Assembly: GCF_030405905.1 (NCBI RefSeq)
Contig: NZ_JASATW010000004.1
Span: forward strand, 186,001 to 250,000
Direction: 5' to 3'
DNA length: 64,000 nt
Source: Sphaerothrix gracilis
GTDB taxonomy: Bacteria > Cyanobacteriota > Cyanobacteriia > Phormidesmidales > Phormidesmidaceae
Shown here piece by piece: positions 29,202-38,182 of the stretch (its first letter is position 1; the number at the start of each line of letters is the position of its first letter). The translations under genes were made by a program, and so were the position numbers. The notes under the pieces were generated by a model, which ran no database searches, had not been told where the DNA came from, and saw only the letters and a program-made list of their open reading frames with translations.

Positions 29202-29927
29202 CTAAGGTTGAATCCGCTTGGAGCCATGCGCTTCGCGCGATCGCCCGCTTCGATTGCCGGGGCGATCGCTGTTGGCTGCATTAGCTGCGGGGGGGTGAAG
29301 CTGCTGCCGCCCATTCCGGACGACCCGCAGCATATCGGTAAACTGACGCTCCATCTGCTGCAGCACATGATCAGCGTAAGCGTCGGCATCTTGCTGAATT
29401 CCCTGAGCCTCACTGAAAGCCTGCTGGCGCATTTGCTCCCACTCTTGCTTGGCCTGCTGGCGAACCTGATCAATTTCGGCTAGGGTTTGGGCCTGTAAAG
29501 CTTCGCATTCTTGATTGACCTGCTGGCGCAGCCGCTGGGCCTCTTGTTCAGCCTGGCGAATAATTCCCATCTCATCAATGATCTGAGCGGCCCGCTGCTC
29601 AGCCGCCACCACAATTTCTTCTGCAATCTGCTCTGCCTCTAAAAGCAGCTCTTCGCGGCGCTGCACGACCTGTTTGGCATCCCGAAAAGCCGTCGGCAGA
29701 TTTAGCCGCACCATGTCTAGCTGATCGAGCAGCAGTTCTTCATCAATTAGCGTCCGGCGGCTAAAGGGAATACGCGGACTGTCTAAAACAATTTCTTCAA
29801 TGCGGTTGAGGGCTTGCTGTAAATCTATGTTGCCCGTTCCTGAAACGACGAGTTCGGGGGGTGCTGGCTCACCGGAGTTGGAATTGCTGGGCTGAGAGCC
29901 GATGCGAGGGGGTTCTGGGCGTAGCAT
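29202..29927 (-). CDS. DivIVA/ATP synthase b-like coiled-coil protein
   Basis: 241 aa. Residues 1-35 are Pro/Ser rich, then the conserved segment LQQALNRIEEIVLDSP-RIP-FSRRTLIDEE, a long coiled coil (about 75-205, Gln/Glu/Ala heptads) and a flexible tail. Proteins of this type follow coaD in many cyanobacteria and are annotated as DivIVA-domain or hypothetical proteins. The ATG lies 103 bp inside coaD in another frame; no good later ATG exists before the conserved segment, though GTG codons near residue 28 are possible. Function unknown; a cytoskeletal or division role is only a guess. Confidence 0.75.
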   Translation of the reverse strand: MLRPEPPRIGSQPSNSNSGEPAPPELVVSGTGNIDLQQALNRIEEIVLDSPRIPFSRRTLIDEELLLDQLDMVRLNLPTAFRDAKQVVQRREELLLEAEQIAEEIVVAAEQRAAQIIDEMGIIRQAEQEAQRLRQQVNQECEALQAQTLAEIDQVRQQAKQEWEQMRQQAFSEAQGIQQDADAYADHVLQQMERQFTDMLRVVRNGRQQLHPPAANAANSDRPGNRSGRSREAHGSKRIQP

Positions 29928-30388
29928 TGGTGAATATCAAGAGCAACGTGTTTAGGAACGAGATGATCAACAGGGCCTCCAAATTTGGCAATTTCCTTAA
30001 CTAGGCTGCTGCTAAGAAAACCGTACTCGGTGGAGGTGGCCAAAAAAACCGTTTCTATTTCGTCAGAAAGCGTTTTATTGGTGTGAGCCATTTGCAGTTC
30101 TTTCTCAAAATCTGAAAGAACTCTTAGCCCGCGTAAAAGTACCTGTGCCTTTCGCATTCTCGCATAGGTTACGGTTAAACCGTCATAGCTATCAATCTCA
30201 ACGTTGGTCAGATGCTGAGTTGACTGACCAATTTGATCAATTCGCTTAGTCACCGAAAACAGCGGCGATTTGCCCGGATTATGGGAAACAACCACCACCA
30301 CCCGTTCAAATAGGCGACAGGCGCGAGTAATAATGTCTAAATGCCCAAAGGTAATAGGATCAAAGCTTCCAGGATAGATAGCAAGCAC
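29825..30388 (-). CDS. coaD: Phosphopantetheine adenylyltransferase
   Basis: 187 aa. Transfers AMP to 4'-phosphopantetheine in the fourth step of CoA synthesis. Visible: AIYPGSFDPITFGHLDII with the TxGH nucleotidyl-transferase motif, LLRGLRVLSDFEKELQMAHTN and STEYGFLSSSLVKEIA. The enzyme is usually about 160 aa. The last ~30 residues (Pro/Ser-rich) are an extension read in a second frame across the start of the next gene. Confidence 0.95.
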   Translation of the reverse strand: MLAIYPGSFDPITFGHLDIITRACRLFERVVVVVSHNPGKSPLFSVTKRIDQIGQSTQHLTNVEIDSYDGLTVTYARMRKAQVLLRGLRVLSDFEKELQMAHTNKTLSDEIETVFLATSTEYGFLSSSLVKEIAKFGGPVDHLVPKHVALDIHQCYAQNPLASALSPAIPTPVSQHPPNSSFQERAT

Positions 30389-30427
30389 GTCGTCTCAACC
30401 AGACTCAATGAAGGGATTATAGCGAAC

Positions 30428-30916
30428 TTAGGAAACGCCAACGGGCTTGACGTACACTAAATCGCATCGACAGGTAGCAACACCTGCAGCCTTCTGGTAG
30501 CCGCTCTTTTCGTATAGGCTCACGGCCTGCTGCAGCACGCTAGCGGTTTCAATCCAAATTTGCTGAAACTGTCTGGCTGCGATCGCTTTTTCTAGCTGCT
30601 CCAGCAGAAATTTGCCTAGGCCCAGACCCCGCGCTGAGACCAGCAGATACATTTTGCGAATTTCGGCTGCCTGCTGTCCTCGCTCAATTGGGTAGTATCC
30701 GGCGGTGCCGACGATTTTGCCTTGCCGCTCCACAACCCAGAATTCTCCTCCTGCTTGCCAATAGCAGACTTCTACGTCAATAGCGTCCCGGTCAGTTTGC
30801 TCCGGTTCCCAGCCTAAACCGTATTCAGCCAGGACGGTTTTGATCACAGCGGCAGCAACCTGGCGATCGCTGGGCTGCCAGTCCCGAATTAGAAAATCTT
30901 GATACTGAGCTTGCAT
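30428..30916 (-). CDS. GNAT family N-acetyltransferase
   Basis: 162 aa. GNAT fold: VERQGKIVGTAGYYP, EIRKMYLLVSARGLGLGKFLLEQLEKA (acetyl-CoA pyrophosphate loop of R/Q-x-x-G-x-G/A type, here ARGLGLG) and YEKSGYQKA. Substrate unknown. Six bases separate it from miaE, so the two are probably co-transcribed. Confidence 0.88.
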   Translation of the reverse strand: MQAQYQDFLIRDWQPSDRQVAAAVIKTVLAEYGLGWEPEQTDRDAIDVEVCYWQAGGEFWVVERQGKIVGTAGYYPIERGQQAAEIRKMYLLVSARGLGLGKFLLEQLEKAIAARQFQQIWIETASVLQQAVSLYEKSGYQKAAGVATCRCDLVYVKPVGVS

Positions 30917-30921
30917 AGCCG

Positions 30922-31518
30922 CTAGCTGTGAATGCGAGGTTCGGGATGCAGCGTCGCTAGGATATCACTTTCCACCTGGGCTAGCTCCATCAGGCGCGTC
31001 TCAACTTGCGATCGCTCAAAATAGGTCGTCGCCAGCGTCCAGTAAATACCGTAGTGACGGGCTTCAGATGCCATCAAGCTGTGATAAAACTGGGCCAGTT
31101 CTGGTTCCGGGCAGTGTTGAGCTAGCAGCCCTAGCCGCTCATGGCTACGGGCCTCGATTAGAGCTGAAACCAGCAGCATGTCTAACATCCGCTGAGGCTC
31201 ATTATGACGCATTTGCGCTTTGAGCGTGGCCCCGTAGGGCGGTGGCGGCAGCGGCCCCAAAGGAATTTGTCGTCGCTCTAGCCACTGGTTTACCAGCTCA
31301 AAGTGGCTGAGTTCTTCCTGGGCAATTGTCGTCAGTGCCCTGACCAGTTCGCGGCTGGAGGGATAGCGAAACATGAAGTTGAGCGCAGCGCTGGCAGCTT
31401 TGCGCTCACAGTGGGAGTGATCGAGCAAAACAGTATCGATATTACCCAGTGCTTGCTGCAGCCAGGCGTCTGAGGTAGGTTCTACTAAAAATTTGATTTT
31501 GGTAGGAGGAGCCGACAT
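30922..31518 (-). CDS. miaE: tRNA-(ms2io6A)-hydroxylase
   Basis: 198 aa ferritin-like diiron monooxygenase that hydroxylates the isopentenyl side chain of ms2i6A37 in tRNA. The helical diiron ligands are visible: DHSHCERKAASAALN, AQEELSHFELV (E-x-x-H), LIEARSHERLGLL and MASEARHYGIYW (E-x-x-H). Length and motif order match MiaE. Neighbours aroQ and the GNAT gene lie on the same strand with short gaps. Confidence 0.94.
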   Translation of the reverse strand: MSAPPTKIKFLVEPTSDAWLQQALGNIDTVLLDHSHCERKAASAALNFMFRYPSSRELVRALTTIAQEELSHFELVNQWLERRQIPLGPLPPPPYGATLKAQMRHNEPQRMLDMLLVSALIEARSHERLGLLAQHCPEPELAQFYHSLMASEARHYGIYWTLATTYFERSQVETRLMELAQVESDILATLHPEPRIHS

Positions 31519-31567
31519 GAGCAGTGGAATAAAGACCGCTCTAATTCTACTGCGATCCGGTGGTTAC

Positions 31568-32020
31568 CTATTGAGCGACAGTTTGGGCTTGCAAATAGCG
31601 CACTAAAGCCTGGAGGCCCAGCAGATAGCTCTCTGAACCAAAACCACAAATCTGCCCCACCGCCACCGGAGCGATATAGGAATGCTGTCGAAAAGCCTCT
31701 CGCCGATGAATGTTGCTGAGATGAACCTCGACAGTGGGTAAGGCTACCGCCGCGATCGCATCGCGAATTGCGATGCTGGTATGGGTATAGGCTCCGGGAT
31801 TAATTACGATGCCATGATGGCGATCGAGAGCTGTCTGAATCGCATCGATCAGCTCTCCTTCAGAGTTAGACTGAAAAAACTCAAGCTTGGCCTCTAATAG
31901 CTCTGCTGCTTGAACTAAATTCTGATTGATATCCGCTAGAGTCTGCTCACCATAAACTTCTGGCTCACGCTGCCCTAGCATATTCAAATTTGGGCCGTGA
32001 ACGATCAGGATGCTAAACAA
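31568..32020 (-). CDS. aroQ: Type II 3-dehydroquinate dehydratase
   Basis: 150 aa. Dehydrates 3-dehydroquinate to 3-dehydroshikimate in aromatic amino acid synthesis. Motifs: VHGPNLNMLGQREPEVYG with the active-site Tyr, FFQSNSEGELIDAI, VINPGAYTHTSIAIRDA, and VEVHLSNIHRREAFRQHS with the catalytic His and Arg. Normal length for this dodecameric enzyme. Confidence 0.97.
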   Translation of the reverse strand: MFSILIVHGPNLNMLGQREPEVYGEQTLADINQNLVQAAELLEAKLEFFQSNSEGELIDAIQTALDRHHGIVINPGAYTHTSIAIRDAIAAVALPTVEVHLSNIHRREAFRQHSYIAPVAVGQICGFGSESYLLGLQALVRYLQAQTVAQ

Positions 32021-32049
32021 CTGACAGCCTCAACAGATAGCTGCAAATC

Positions 32050-32190
32050 TTAGTATCCACGTCGCGGACGATCTTCCACAGGAACAGGAATCGGCTCTTG
32101 CTCAGGCTGCGGCTGTGGGCCAAACAGGGCGTCCATCAGCTTGTCTACCCATTCTTTCAGCTTTTCGAGAGCCTTTTCAATGTAGTCCAT
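32050..32190 (-). CDS. Small acidic/basic protein of 46 residues
   Basis: Minus-strand ATG at 32188-32190 reads MDYIEKALEKLKEWVDKL then a Pro/Glu-rich stretch and ends RPRRGY before TAA. AAGGAG lies about 11 bases upstream. The first ~25 residues would form an amphipathic helix, the rest a Pro-Gln-Glu linker with a basic end. I recall very similar short ORFs in other cyanobacteria but know no function. It lies between aroQ and cinA on the same strand. Confidence 0.7.
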   Translation of the reverse strand: MDYIEKALEKLKEWVDKLMDALFGPQPQPEQEPIPVPVEDRPRRGY

Positions 32191-32373
32191 CCGTTGGAAA
32201 GCTCCTTATCCCTATCTGTTATTAGCTTTCTATATCCTTCGAGTTCCCAGCTACTCAAAAGTCAGATGCATGTAGCGATCTGTCGCAGAGGGCATATATG
32301 TATCCATAATAACGAATCGTCGGAAATGATCAAGCATATCAGCGGATGGATTTCATCCGATCAGTTTCAGAAC

Positions 32374-33624
32374 TTACAAAAGCTGTCGCCGCAGCAGGTC
32401 TAAGGCCGTACAAACACTGACGTGGCGCACCCAGTCTCGCCCGCGATCGCCACCGAAGCGATAGCAAAAGCTCTGTACATTGTTATCGGGATCGGCTAGG
32501 CCAATGTAGACCAGTCCCACCGGTTTATCGGGGCTGCCACCGCCAGGGCCAGCAACGCCGGTAATGCCGATGCCCCAGTCAGTCTGGAGCTGAGCTTTGA
32601 CCCCGGCGGCCATCTGCTGGGCTACCGGATCGCTGACGGCTCCCTGCGTCTCTAGGGCGCCTGCTTTAACCTGCAATAGCTTTTGCTTGACGGCATTGTC
32701 ATAGGCAATAATGCCACCCCAAAAGTAATCAGAACTGCCTGAAACGGCTGTCAGCGCCTGCCCCAATCCGCCGCCAGTGCAAGATTCAGCCACGGCTAGG
32801 GTTTGCGATCGCGCCCGTAGCTGTTGCCCTACAACCGAGGCCAGCGTATCCTCATCGGCCCCAAAACAGTCAGCCCCTGCCATTTCTCGAATAGCGGCTT
32901 CTACGGGCTGAATTATCTCCTGGGCGATCGCTGCTGAAGCGGCCTTGGCCGAAATGCGCAGCCTGACTTCGCCTCGACTGGCGTAGGGAGCCACGGTTGG
33001 ACTTTCCCGCTCGAAAAAAGGAGCCACCTTCTCCGCTAGCGCCGACTCGCTCACGCCCCAAAACCGCAGCGTGCGGCTGTGAATTGTTGAACCCACCCAG
33101 CCCTGCTGTCTGAGATAGCCGACAGCCGTTGTCTGCCACATGGCTTTCATCTCGCTGGGCACCCCCGGAAACGTCATCACCCATAGCTGCGATCGCGGTT
33201 GCCAAATCATGCCAGGGGCACTGCCTACCGGATTAGGCAATACGTCAGCCCCTTCTGGTAGCAGCGCCTGCTTGCGATTATTGGCGCTCATCACCCGGCC
33301 TCGCTGAGCAAACTTCTGCTGAATATCGGCAATCACTTCCGGGCGCTCAGTCAGCGGCGTTTTGAAGAAGTCAGCTAGAGTCTCAGTGGTCAAGTCATCG
33401 GGGGTTGGCCCCAAGCCGCCGGTAAAGAGAAGTAGCTGCGATCGCTGACAGGCAATTTCTATCGTCTGCTGCAGCCGCGCGACATTATCGCCAACCACCG
33501 TCTGATAATAATGCGGGATGCCAAGCTGAGCCAGTTGCTGAGCCAGATACTGGGCATTGCTGTTAAGAATTTCCCCCAGCAGCAGCTCAGTGCCTACACA
33601 GATAATCTCAGCGCTTCCCTTCAT
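32374..33624 (-). CDS. cinA: CinA family protein (nicotinamide-nucleotide amidase / ADP-ribose pyrophosphatase type)
   Basis: 416 aa from the ATG at 33624, where the family consensus begins (KGSAEIICVGTELLLGEI); the frame is open to a TTG at 33654. The N-terminal COG1058 domain (molybdopterin-binding-like, FTGGLGPTPDDLTTE) hydrolyses ADP-ribose, and the C-terminal CinA domain (VAESCTGGGLGQALTAVSGSS, GITGVAGPGGG) is an NMN deamidase in characterised members, recycling pyridine nucleotides. Its older name comes from competence induction. Confidence 0.93.
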   Translation of the reverse strand: MKGSAEIICVGTELLLGEILNSNAQYLAQQLAQLGIPHYYQTVVGDNVARLQQTIEIACQRSQLLLFTGGLGPTPDDLTTETLADFFKTPLTERPEVIADIQQKFAQRGRVMSANNRKQALLPEGADVLPNPVGSAPGMIWQPRSQLWVMTFPGVPSEMKAMWQTTAVGYLRQQGWVGSTIHSRTLRFWGVSESALAEKVAPFFERESPTVAPYASRGEVRLRISAKAASAAIAQEIIQPVEAAIREMAGADCFGADEDTLASVVGQQLRARSQTLAVAESCTGGGLGQALTAVSGSSDYFWGGIIAYDNAVKQKLLQVKAGALETQGAVSDPVAQQMAAGVKAQLQTDWGIGITGVAGPGGGSPDKPVGLVYIGLADPDNNVQSFCYRFGGDRGRDWVRHVSVCTALDLLRRQLL

Positions 33625-33727
33625 CACTGTTTCGCCCAAGTTTTTCCCTGTCAAGATATCATTTTGTCCGATGGCATAGCGGTATTGCGCCGCGAATAAA
33701 CCGTTTTCTCTGCTGTACTATGCCTCT

Positions 33728-35344
33728 ATGAAGGCTTTTCATGGGCAAAAACCAGGCCAATTGACGGCAAATTTGGCCTATTTACTGCTGGGCGGCTTAC
33801 TCTTTCGCGGGGTCTGCGCCTATCTGCTATTTCCGGGCTTTGATGAAGCTTACTACTACGTTTATAGCCGTCACCTGAGCTGGAGCTACTTTGATCATCC
33901 TTTACTGGTAGCACTGACAACGCGGCTGGGCTGGCAGCTTACAGGCATTATTTCTCCCTTCACAATTCGCTGCGGGGCGCTGCTGCTGTATACGGTCAGC
34001 CTTGGTTTGCTCTACCTCACGGCTAAGCGGCTTTTTAATCCGCGCGTAGGACTGCTGAGCCTGGCGATCGCCACGGTGACGCCTCTATTTACCATCGGCT
34101 TTGGCATGCTCACCTCGCCAGAAAATCCGCTGATTTTTTTTTGGACAGCGACCCTCTCCCTGGCGGCAGCAGAATTTTTCCCGACAGTGGGCGATCGCGC
34201 GGTTGCTTACCGCCCTAGCTGGCGCATTGCCGCTGTGGGCGTTTTGCTGGGACTGACCTGCTTGGGCAAATATCATGGCTTTGTGCTGGGGCTAGGACTC
34301 GTTGGCTTTTGTCTGTGTCATGGGTCTTACCGCAAAGCCCTGCTGTCCCCTTGGCTAATAGTGGCTTTAGCCCTGTTTGCTGCTACCCTCTTTCCCCTCT
34401 GGTTTTGGAACTGGCAGCACGACTGGATTTCGTTTCGGTTCCAGCTAGGAATGCGATTTGAGAATTCCAGCTCCGGCAGCTATTCTCTGCTGGCTTTGCT
34501 AGGCGTCTGGCTGATGGAAGTTGGCTATTTGTTCCCAACTGTAGGGCTGCCGCTGTGGTGGGTGGCTGGGCGATCGCTGTGGCAGCAGCGCCAGCAGTTT
34601 TGGCAAAATCCTGCAATTGAGCGATCGCTGCTAGATAAGAGAGCCTTCGTCCTCTGGGTTTCTCTGCCGATTATTTTAGGCTTTACCCTACTGGGCGGAG
34701 CGCAGCCAATTTTACCGGGCTGGCCGGCACCGGGATTTTGGGGCATGACAATTTTGCTGGCGGAATGGGCCAGTCACTGGCAGTCAAAAACACGGTGGCG
34801 CTGGCTAGCGGGCACTGGCCTCGTTGCAGCTAGCCTGCTGCTGATTATTTTGCTGCATGTCGCCTTCGGCCTTTTACAGAAACCGGGCCAGTACGCCCTA
34901 TTTGGCGGTCTAATTGAACCGCAGCAGGATCCGACCACGGCGATGATTGACACGCGATCGCTGAGTCAGGCTTTTCAAGCGTCTTCAGCCCTGGCGCTCG
35001 CCTTAGAGGAGACAGACTTTATTTTTACCAACGACTTTTTTCTGGCAGGCTATATCGATATGGCAATTCGGCCCTTGACCGCCGTTCCTGTAACCGTATT
35101 TTCTCAAGATCCGCGCGGCTATGCTTTTTGGTATGACTCAGCCGAGTGGCTAGGTAAGACTGCCCTATTTATCACCAGCGATACGTTTTATCAGCCGTCA
35201 GAAACCCTCGCTCGCTATCGCCCTTATTTTGGCACGATAGCAGAAGTTGATTCTCTCTCGATTCGGCGCGGCGGCGCGGTGACAGCCACCTTTCGCATCT
35301 TTAGCGCTCAGCCGCTAACTCAGCCCTATGCCTATCCCTACTGA
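33728..35344 (+). CDS. GT39/ArnT-type membrane glycosyltransferase
   Basis: 538 aa with about 11-12 hydrophobic helices. The first periplasmic loop has DEAYYYVYSRHLSWSYFDHP, the acidic D-E plus H-P pattern of the PMT/ArnT (glycosyltransferase 39) family, which uses polyprenyl-phosphate sugars as donors. The C-terminal ~130 residues form a soluble outside domain. Acceptor unknown: lipid A, protein or exopolysaccharide are all possible. It overlaps the WecA/TagO gene tail-to-tail by 7 bp, and that enzyme starts polyprenyl-linked glycan synthesis. Confidence 0.85.
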   Translation: MKAFHGQKPGQLTANLAYLLLGGLLFRGVCAYLLFPGFDEAYYYVYSRHLSWSYFDHPLLVALTTRLGWQLTGIISPFTIRCGALLLYTVSLGLLYLTAKRLFNPRVGLLSLAIATVTPLFTIGFGMLTSPENPLIFFWTATLSLAAAEFFPTVGDRAVAYRPSWRIAAVGVLLGLTCLGKYHGFVLGLGLVGFCLCHGSYRKALLSPWLIVALALFAATLFPLWFWNWQHDWISFRFQLGMRFENSSSGSYSLLALLGVWLMEVGYLFPTVGLPLWWVAGRSLWQQRQQFWQNPAIERSLLDKRAFVLWVSLPIILGFTLLGGAQPILPGWPAPGFWGMTILLAEWASHWQSKTRWRWLAGTGLVAASLLLIILLHVAFGLLQKPGQYALFGGLIEPQQDPTTAMIDTRSLSQAFQASSALALALEETDFIFTNDFFLAGYIDMAIRPLTAVPVTVFSQDPRGYAFWYDSAEWLGKTALFITSDTFYQPSETLARYRPYFGTIAEVDSLSIRRGGAVTATFRIFSAQPLTQPYAYPY

Positions 35345-36399
35345 CGCGAGAGCCGTCTTACTTTCCAGCCCGTATAGCTGAGCAAAACCGTGGCTCCAAT
35401 GGCATAGGCCCCGCCGCTGGGCATGCCTGAAAAAGCCAAGGCCAAACTGCCAACCCACAGCGTCAGCACATAAATGAACAATACGGTCAGGCGATGAGAC
35501 AGCCCCGCGTTTAGTAGCCGGTGATGCAGGTGGCGCTTGTCAGCCACGAAGGGAGAACTGCCGCTCAGCACCCGGTTAAAAATTACCGCTGACATATCTA
35601 AAATAGGTACGGCCAAAATCAAATAGGGCAGAAAGACGGCTGCTGTCGTCACGCTCTTAACTAAGCCAATCACCCCTACGCCAGCTAGGGTAAAGCCCAT
35701 AAAATAGGCTCCCCCATCTCCCATAAATATCTGGGCCGGATTGAAGTTGTAGCGCAAAAAGCCCAAAGCGCCACCGGCGACAGCGGCAGCGATCAGCGCT
35801 GCCGCTGGCTGATTCATAAATAAGCTGACAATCAGCATGATCACGGCTGCAATGCCCGAAACCCCCGCCGCTAAACCATCTAAACCGTCAATCCAGTTGA
35901 TGGCGTTCGCCATGCCCACCAGCCAAACAATCGTGACGGGCAGGCTGACCCAAACGGGCAGAGATACTAATCCCATTGAGGGCACTGTCAGAAAATCAAT
36001 ACTGACTCCCACATGCCAAGCTAAAGTAGCCACCACAGCCTGCATCAAAAGGCGGCTCAAGGCAGAAAGCCCAAACAGGTCATCCATTAGCCCAATCAGG
36101 AAAAAGGCCAGTCCGCCGATTGTGACGCCCCATATTTCGTACTCGTGGGTAGGGCTGAGGGGCTGTCCGACAGAATCAATAAATCCTCCCGTACCCCAAA
36201 CAGTCAGTAGCGCCACCAGGGTGCCTACAAAAATAGAAATCCCCCCCAGACGAACCATTGGCTGACTGTGAACCTTTCGACCTCCAGGTAAATCAACTCG
36301 TCCACTTTTCAGGCCAATTCGCTTGACGATAGGCGTTACAAGCAAAACGACAATAGCAGAGATTACAAAGGCTAAGAGATGATACAGCTGGGAGTGCAT
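35338..36399 (-). CDS. Undecaprenyl-phosphate sugar-1-phosphate transferase (WecA/TagO/MraY-like)
   Basis: 353 aa, about 10-11 membrane helices. Key motifs: KVHSQPMVRLGGISIF, the D-D pair in GLMDDLFGLS, NAINWIDGLDGLAAG and VADKRHLHHRLL. These define the polyprenyl-phosphate N-acetylhexosamine-1-phosphate transferases. The HLHHRLL ending favours WecA/TagO-type (GlcNAc-1-P) over MraY. It should begin O-antigen-like or wall glycan synthesis at the plasma membrane. Confidence 0.9.
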   Translation of the reverse strand: MHSQLYHLLAFVISAIVVLLVTPIVKRIGLKSGRVDLPGGRKVHSQPMVRLGGISIFVGTLVALLTVWGTGGFIDSVGQPLSPTHEYEIWGVTIGGLAFFLIGLMDDLFGLSALSRLLMQAVVATLAWHVGVSIDFLTVPSMGLVSLPVWVSLPVTIVWLVGMANAINWIDGLDGLAAGVSGIAAVIMLIVSLFMNQPAAALIAAAVAGGALGFLRYNFNPAQIFMGDGGAYFMGFTLAGVGVIGLVKSVTTAAVFLPYLILAVPILDMSAVIFNRVLSGSSPFVADKRHLHHRLLNAGLSHRLTVLFIYVLTLWVGSLALAFSGMPSGGAYAIGATVLLSYTGWKVRRLSRQ

Positions 36400-36495
36400 C
36401 TGACGGCTTTTTAAGAGAAGGGCTTATGCAGCTTACAGGAGTCAGCCAGAGTGTACAGGAATGCGATCGCTTAACTCAACCGTTATCTACCAAAA

Positions 36496-36564
36496 AATCC
36501 ATGCAAACGTATGACAGATTGTAAACCGTGAAAACGGGACTGACATAGGTTATTTGCATGGATT
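36496..36564. repeat. Spaced 12-bp inverted repeat around an inner hairpin
   Basis: AATCCATGCAAA (36496-36507) and TTTGCATGGATT (36553-36564) are exact complements 45 bp apart. Inside lies CCGTGAAAACGG, a 4-bp stem with a GAAA loop. It sits between glyA (stop 36608) and the WecA/TagO start (36399) on the same strand, so it may be a folded mRNA leader or a glyA 3' structure. Confidence 0.5.
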
Positions 36565-36607
36565 CTATTAAAGAACCGTGGATTTGCAAGTTCTGGGCTG
36601 CTGAAAA

Positions 36608-37891
36608 TTAGGTCAGTGCCGGAACCCGCCCGGTTAAGTGGGGATAGAGGGGAAAGCGATCGCAAAGCTGAGCTACCCGCTGCCGGCAGTCCTGAGTGAC
36701 TGATTCATCCTCGGGGGCAAGCAGACGATTGGCAATAATGTCAGCAATCTCTGTAAACTCAACTGCCTTGAGGCCCCGCGTGGTCATCGCCGGGGAGCCA
36801 AGACGCAGACCGCTGGTAACGAAGGGAGATTCTGGGTCAAACGGCACCGTATTTTTGTTGGCCGTAATATTGACTTCGCTAACGAGCTGATCGGCCCGCT
36901 TACCCGTCATGCCCACTGAGCGCAGATCAACGAGGGCCAGATGGTTGTCCGTGCCGCCAGAGACAATTTTGCAACCGCGCTGCTGTAGCTGAGCCGCCAT
37001 TGCCTGAGCATTTTCAATTACCTGGGCCGAATACGCCTTGAAGTCTGAGCGCAGCGCTTCGCCGAAGGCCACTGCTTTAGCCGCAATTACGTGCTCTAAG
37101 GGGCCGCCCTGGCTGCCGGGAAAAACTGCCTTGTCAAACTTTTTGCCCAAGTCAGCATCGCGGGTCAAAATCAGGCCGCCGCGCGGGCCGCGCAGGGTTT
37201 TGTGGGTTGTGGTAGTGACCACATCACAGTGAGGAATAGGGTTGGGATGATGCCCTGTCGCAACTAAGCCCGCAATATGGGCAATATCAGCCAGCAGGTA
37301 GGCACCCACCTCATCCGCGATCGCCCGAAACTTATCAAAGTGAATAGTGCGGGGATAGGCTGAGTAGCCGCAGATGATCAGCTTGGGCTTATGCTGCAGC
37401 GCCAGTGCTCGAATCTGGTCATAGTCAAGCTGCTCGGTGTCAGGGCTGACGCCATAGTGCTGCACCTCAAACCACTTGCCCGACACGTTCACAGGAGAAC
37501 CGTGGGTTAGGTGTCCTCCGTGGGATAAATCCATGCCCATGATGGTATCGCCCGGCTTGAGCAGCGCTAAAAAGACGGCAAAGTTGGCCTGAGCCCCTGA
37601 GTGGGGCTGAACGTTGACATGGGCCGCACCAAACAGCTCCTTAGCCCGATCGATCGCTAAGGTTTCCGCCTCATCAATGAACTGACAGCCGCCGTAATAG
37701 CGCTTACCGGGCAGGCCCTCGGCGTACTTGTTGGTCAGCACTGAGCCTTGGGCGGCCATCACTGCCGCAGACGTAAAGTTTTCGCTGGCGATCAGCTCTA
37801 AGTGAGCCTGCTGACGCTGCAGCTCGCGCTGCACAATTTGAGCGATCGCCGGATCTGACTGAACCAAAAAGTCAAAGTTAGTTTGTTGCAC
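36608..37891 (-). CDS. glyA: Serine hydroxymethyltransferase
   Basis: 427 aa PLP enzyme interconverting serine and glycine with tetrahydrofolate, in C1 metabolism and photorespiration. Motifs: LIASENFTSAAVM, NKYAEGLPGKRYYGG, VNVQPHSGAQANF and the PLP-lysine block VVTTTTHKTLRGPRGG. Full length. Ends with a short Pro/Leu tail. Confidence 0.98.
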   Translation of the reverse strand: MQQTNFDFLVQSDPAIAQIVQRELQRQQAHLELIASENFTSAAVMAAQGSVLTNKYAEGLPGKRYYGGCQFIDEAETLAIDRAKELFGAAHVNVQPHSGAQANFAVFLALLKPGDTIMGMDLSHGGHLTHGSPVNVSGKWFEVQHYGVSPDTEQLDYDQIRALALQHKPKLIICGYSAYPRTIHFDKFRAIADEVGAYLLADIAHIAGLVATGHHPNPIPHCDVVTTTTHKTLRGPRGGLILTRDADLGKKFDKAVFPGSQGGPLEHVIAAKAVAFGEALRSDFKAYSAQVIENAQAMAAQLQQRGCKIVSGGTDNHLALVDLRSVGMTGKRADQLVSEVNITANKNTVPFDPESPFVTSGLRLGSPAMTTRGLKAVEFTEIADIIANRLLAPEDESVTQDCRQRVAQLCDRFPLYPHLTGRVPALT

Positions 37892-38182
37892 GAACTAATC
37901 CCCTATTCCAACCGTTATCAAGCTTGCTTGGCAGTGGCCACTGCATCTGCGGCCCTTGTTTTCTAACCGCTAACTGGCTGCTGCGCCTACTCAGAGCCAA
38001 CTGACATCCTCATTATTTCTAGCGATTTTGCAGAGCTTCCTATGATATCTCTATCCTAGCCGCTTGACGAGGGCCAGCAGAGGTCTTTTGAGTCAGTACG
38101 CTAGCGAAATGTAACGCTTTGCAACATAATAAGAGGATATGTATGAAGTCAAAGTGAAGCCGCAGAAGGGGTTAAGCAGTTC

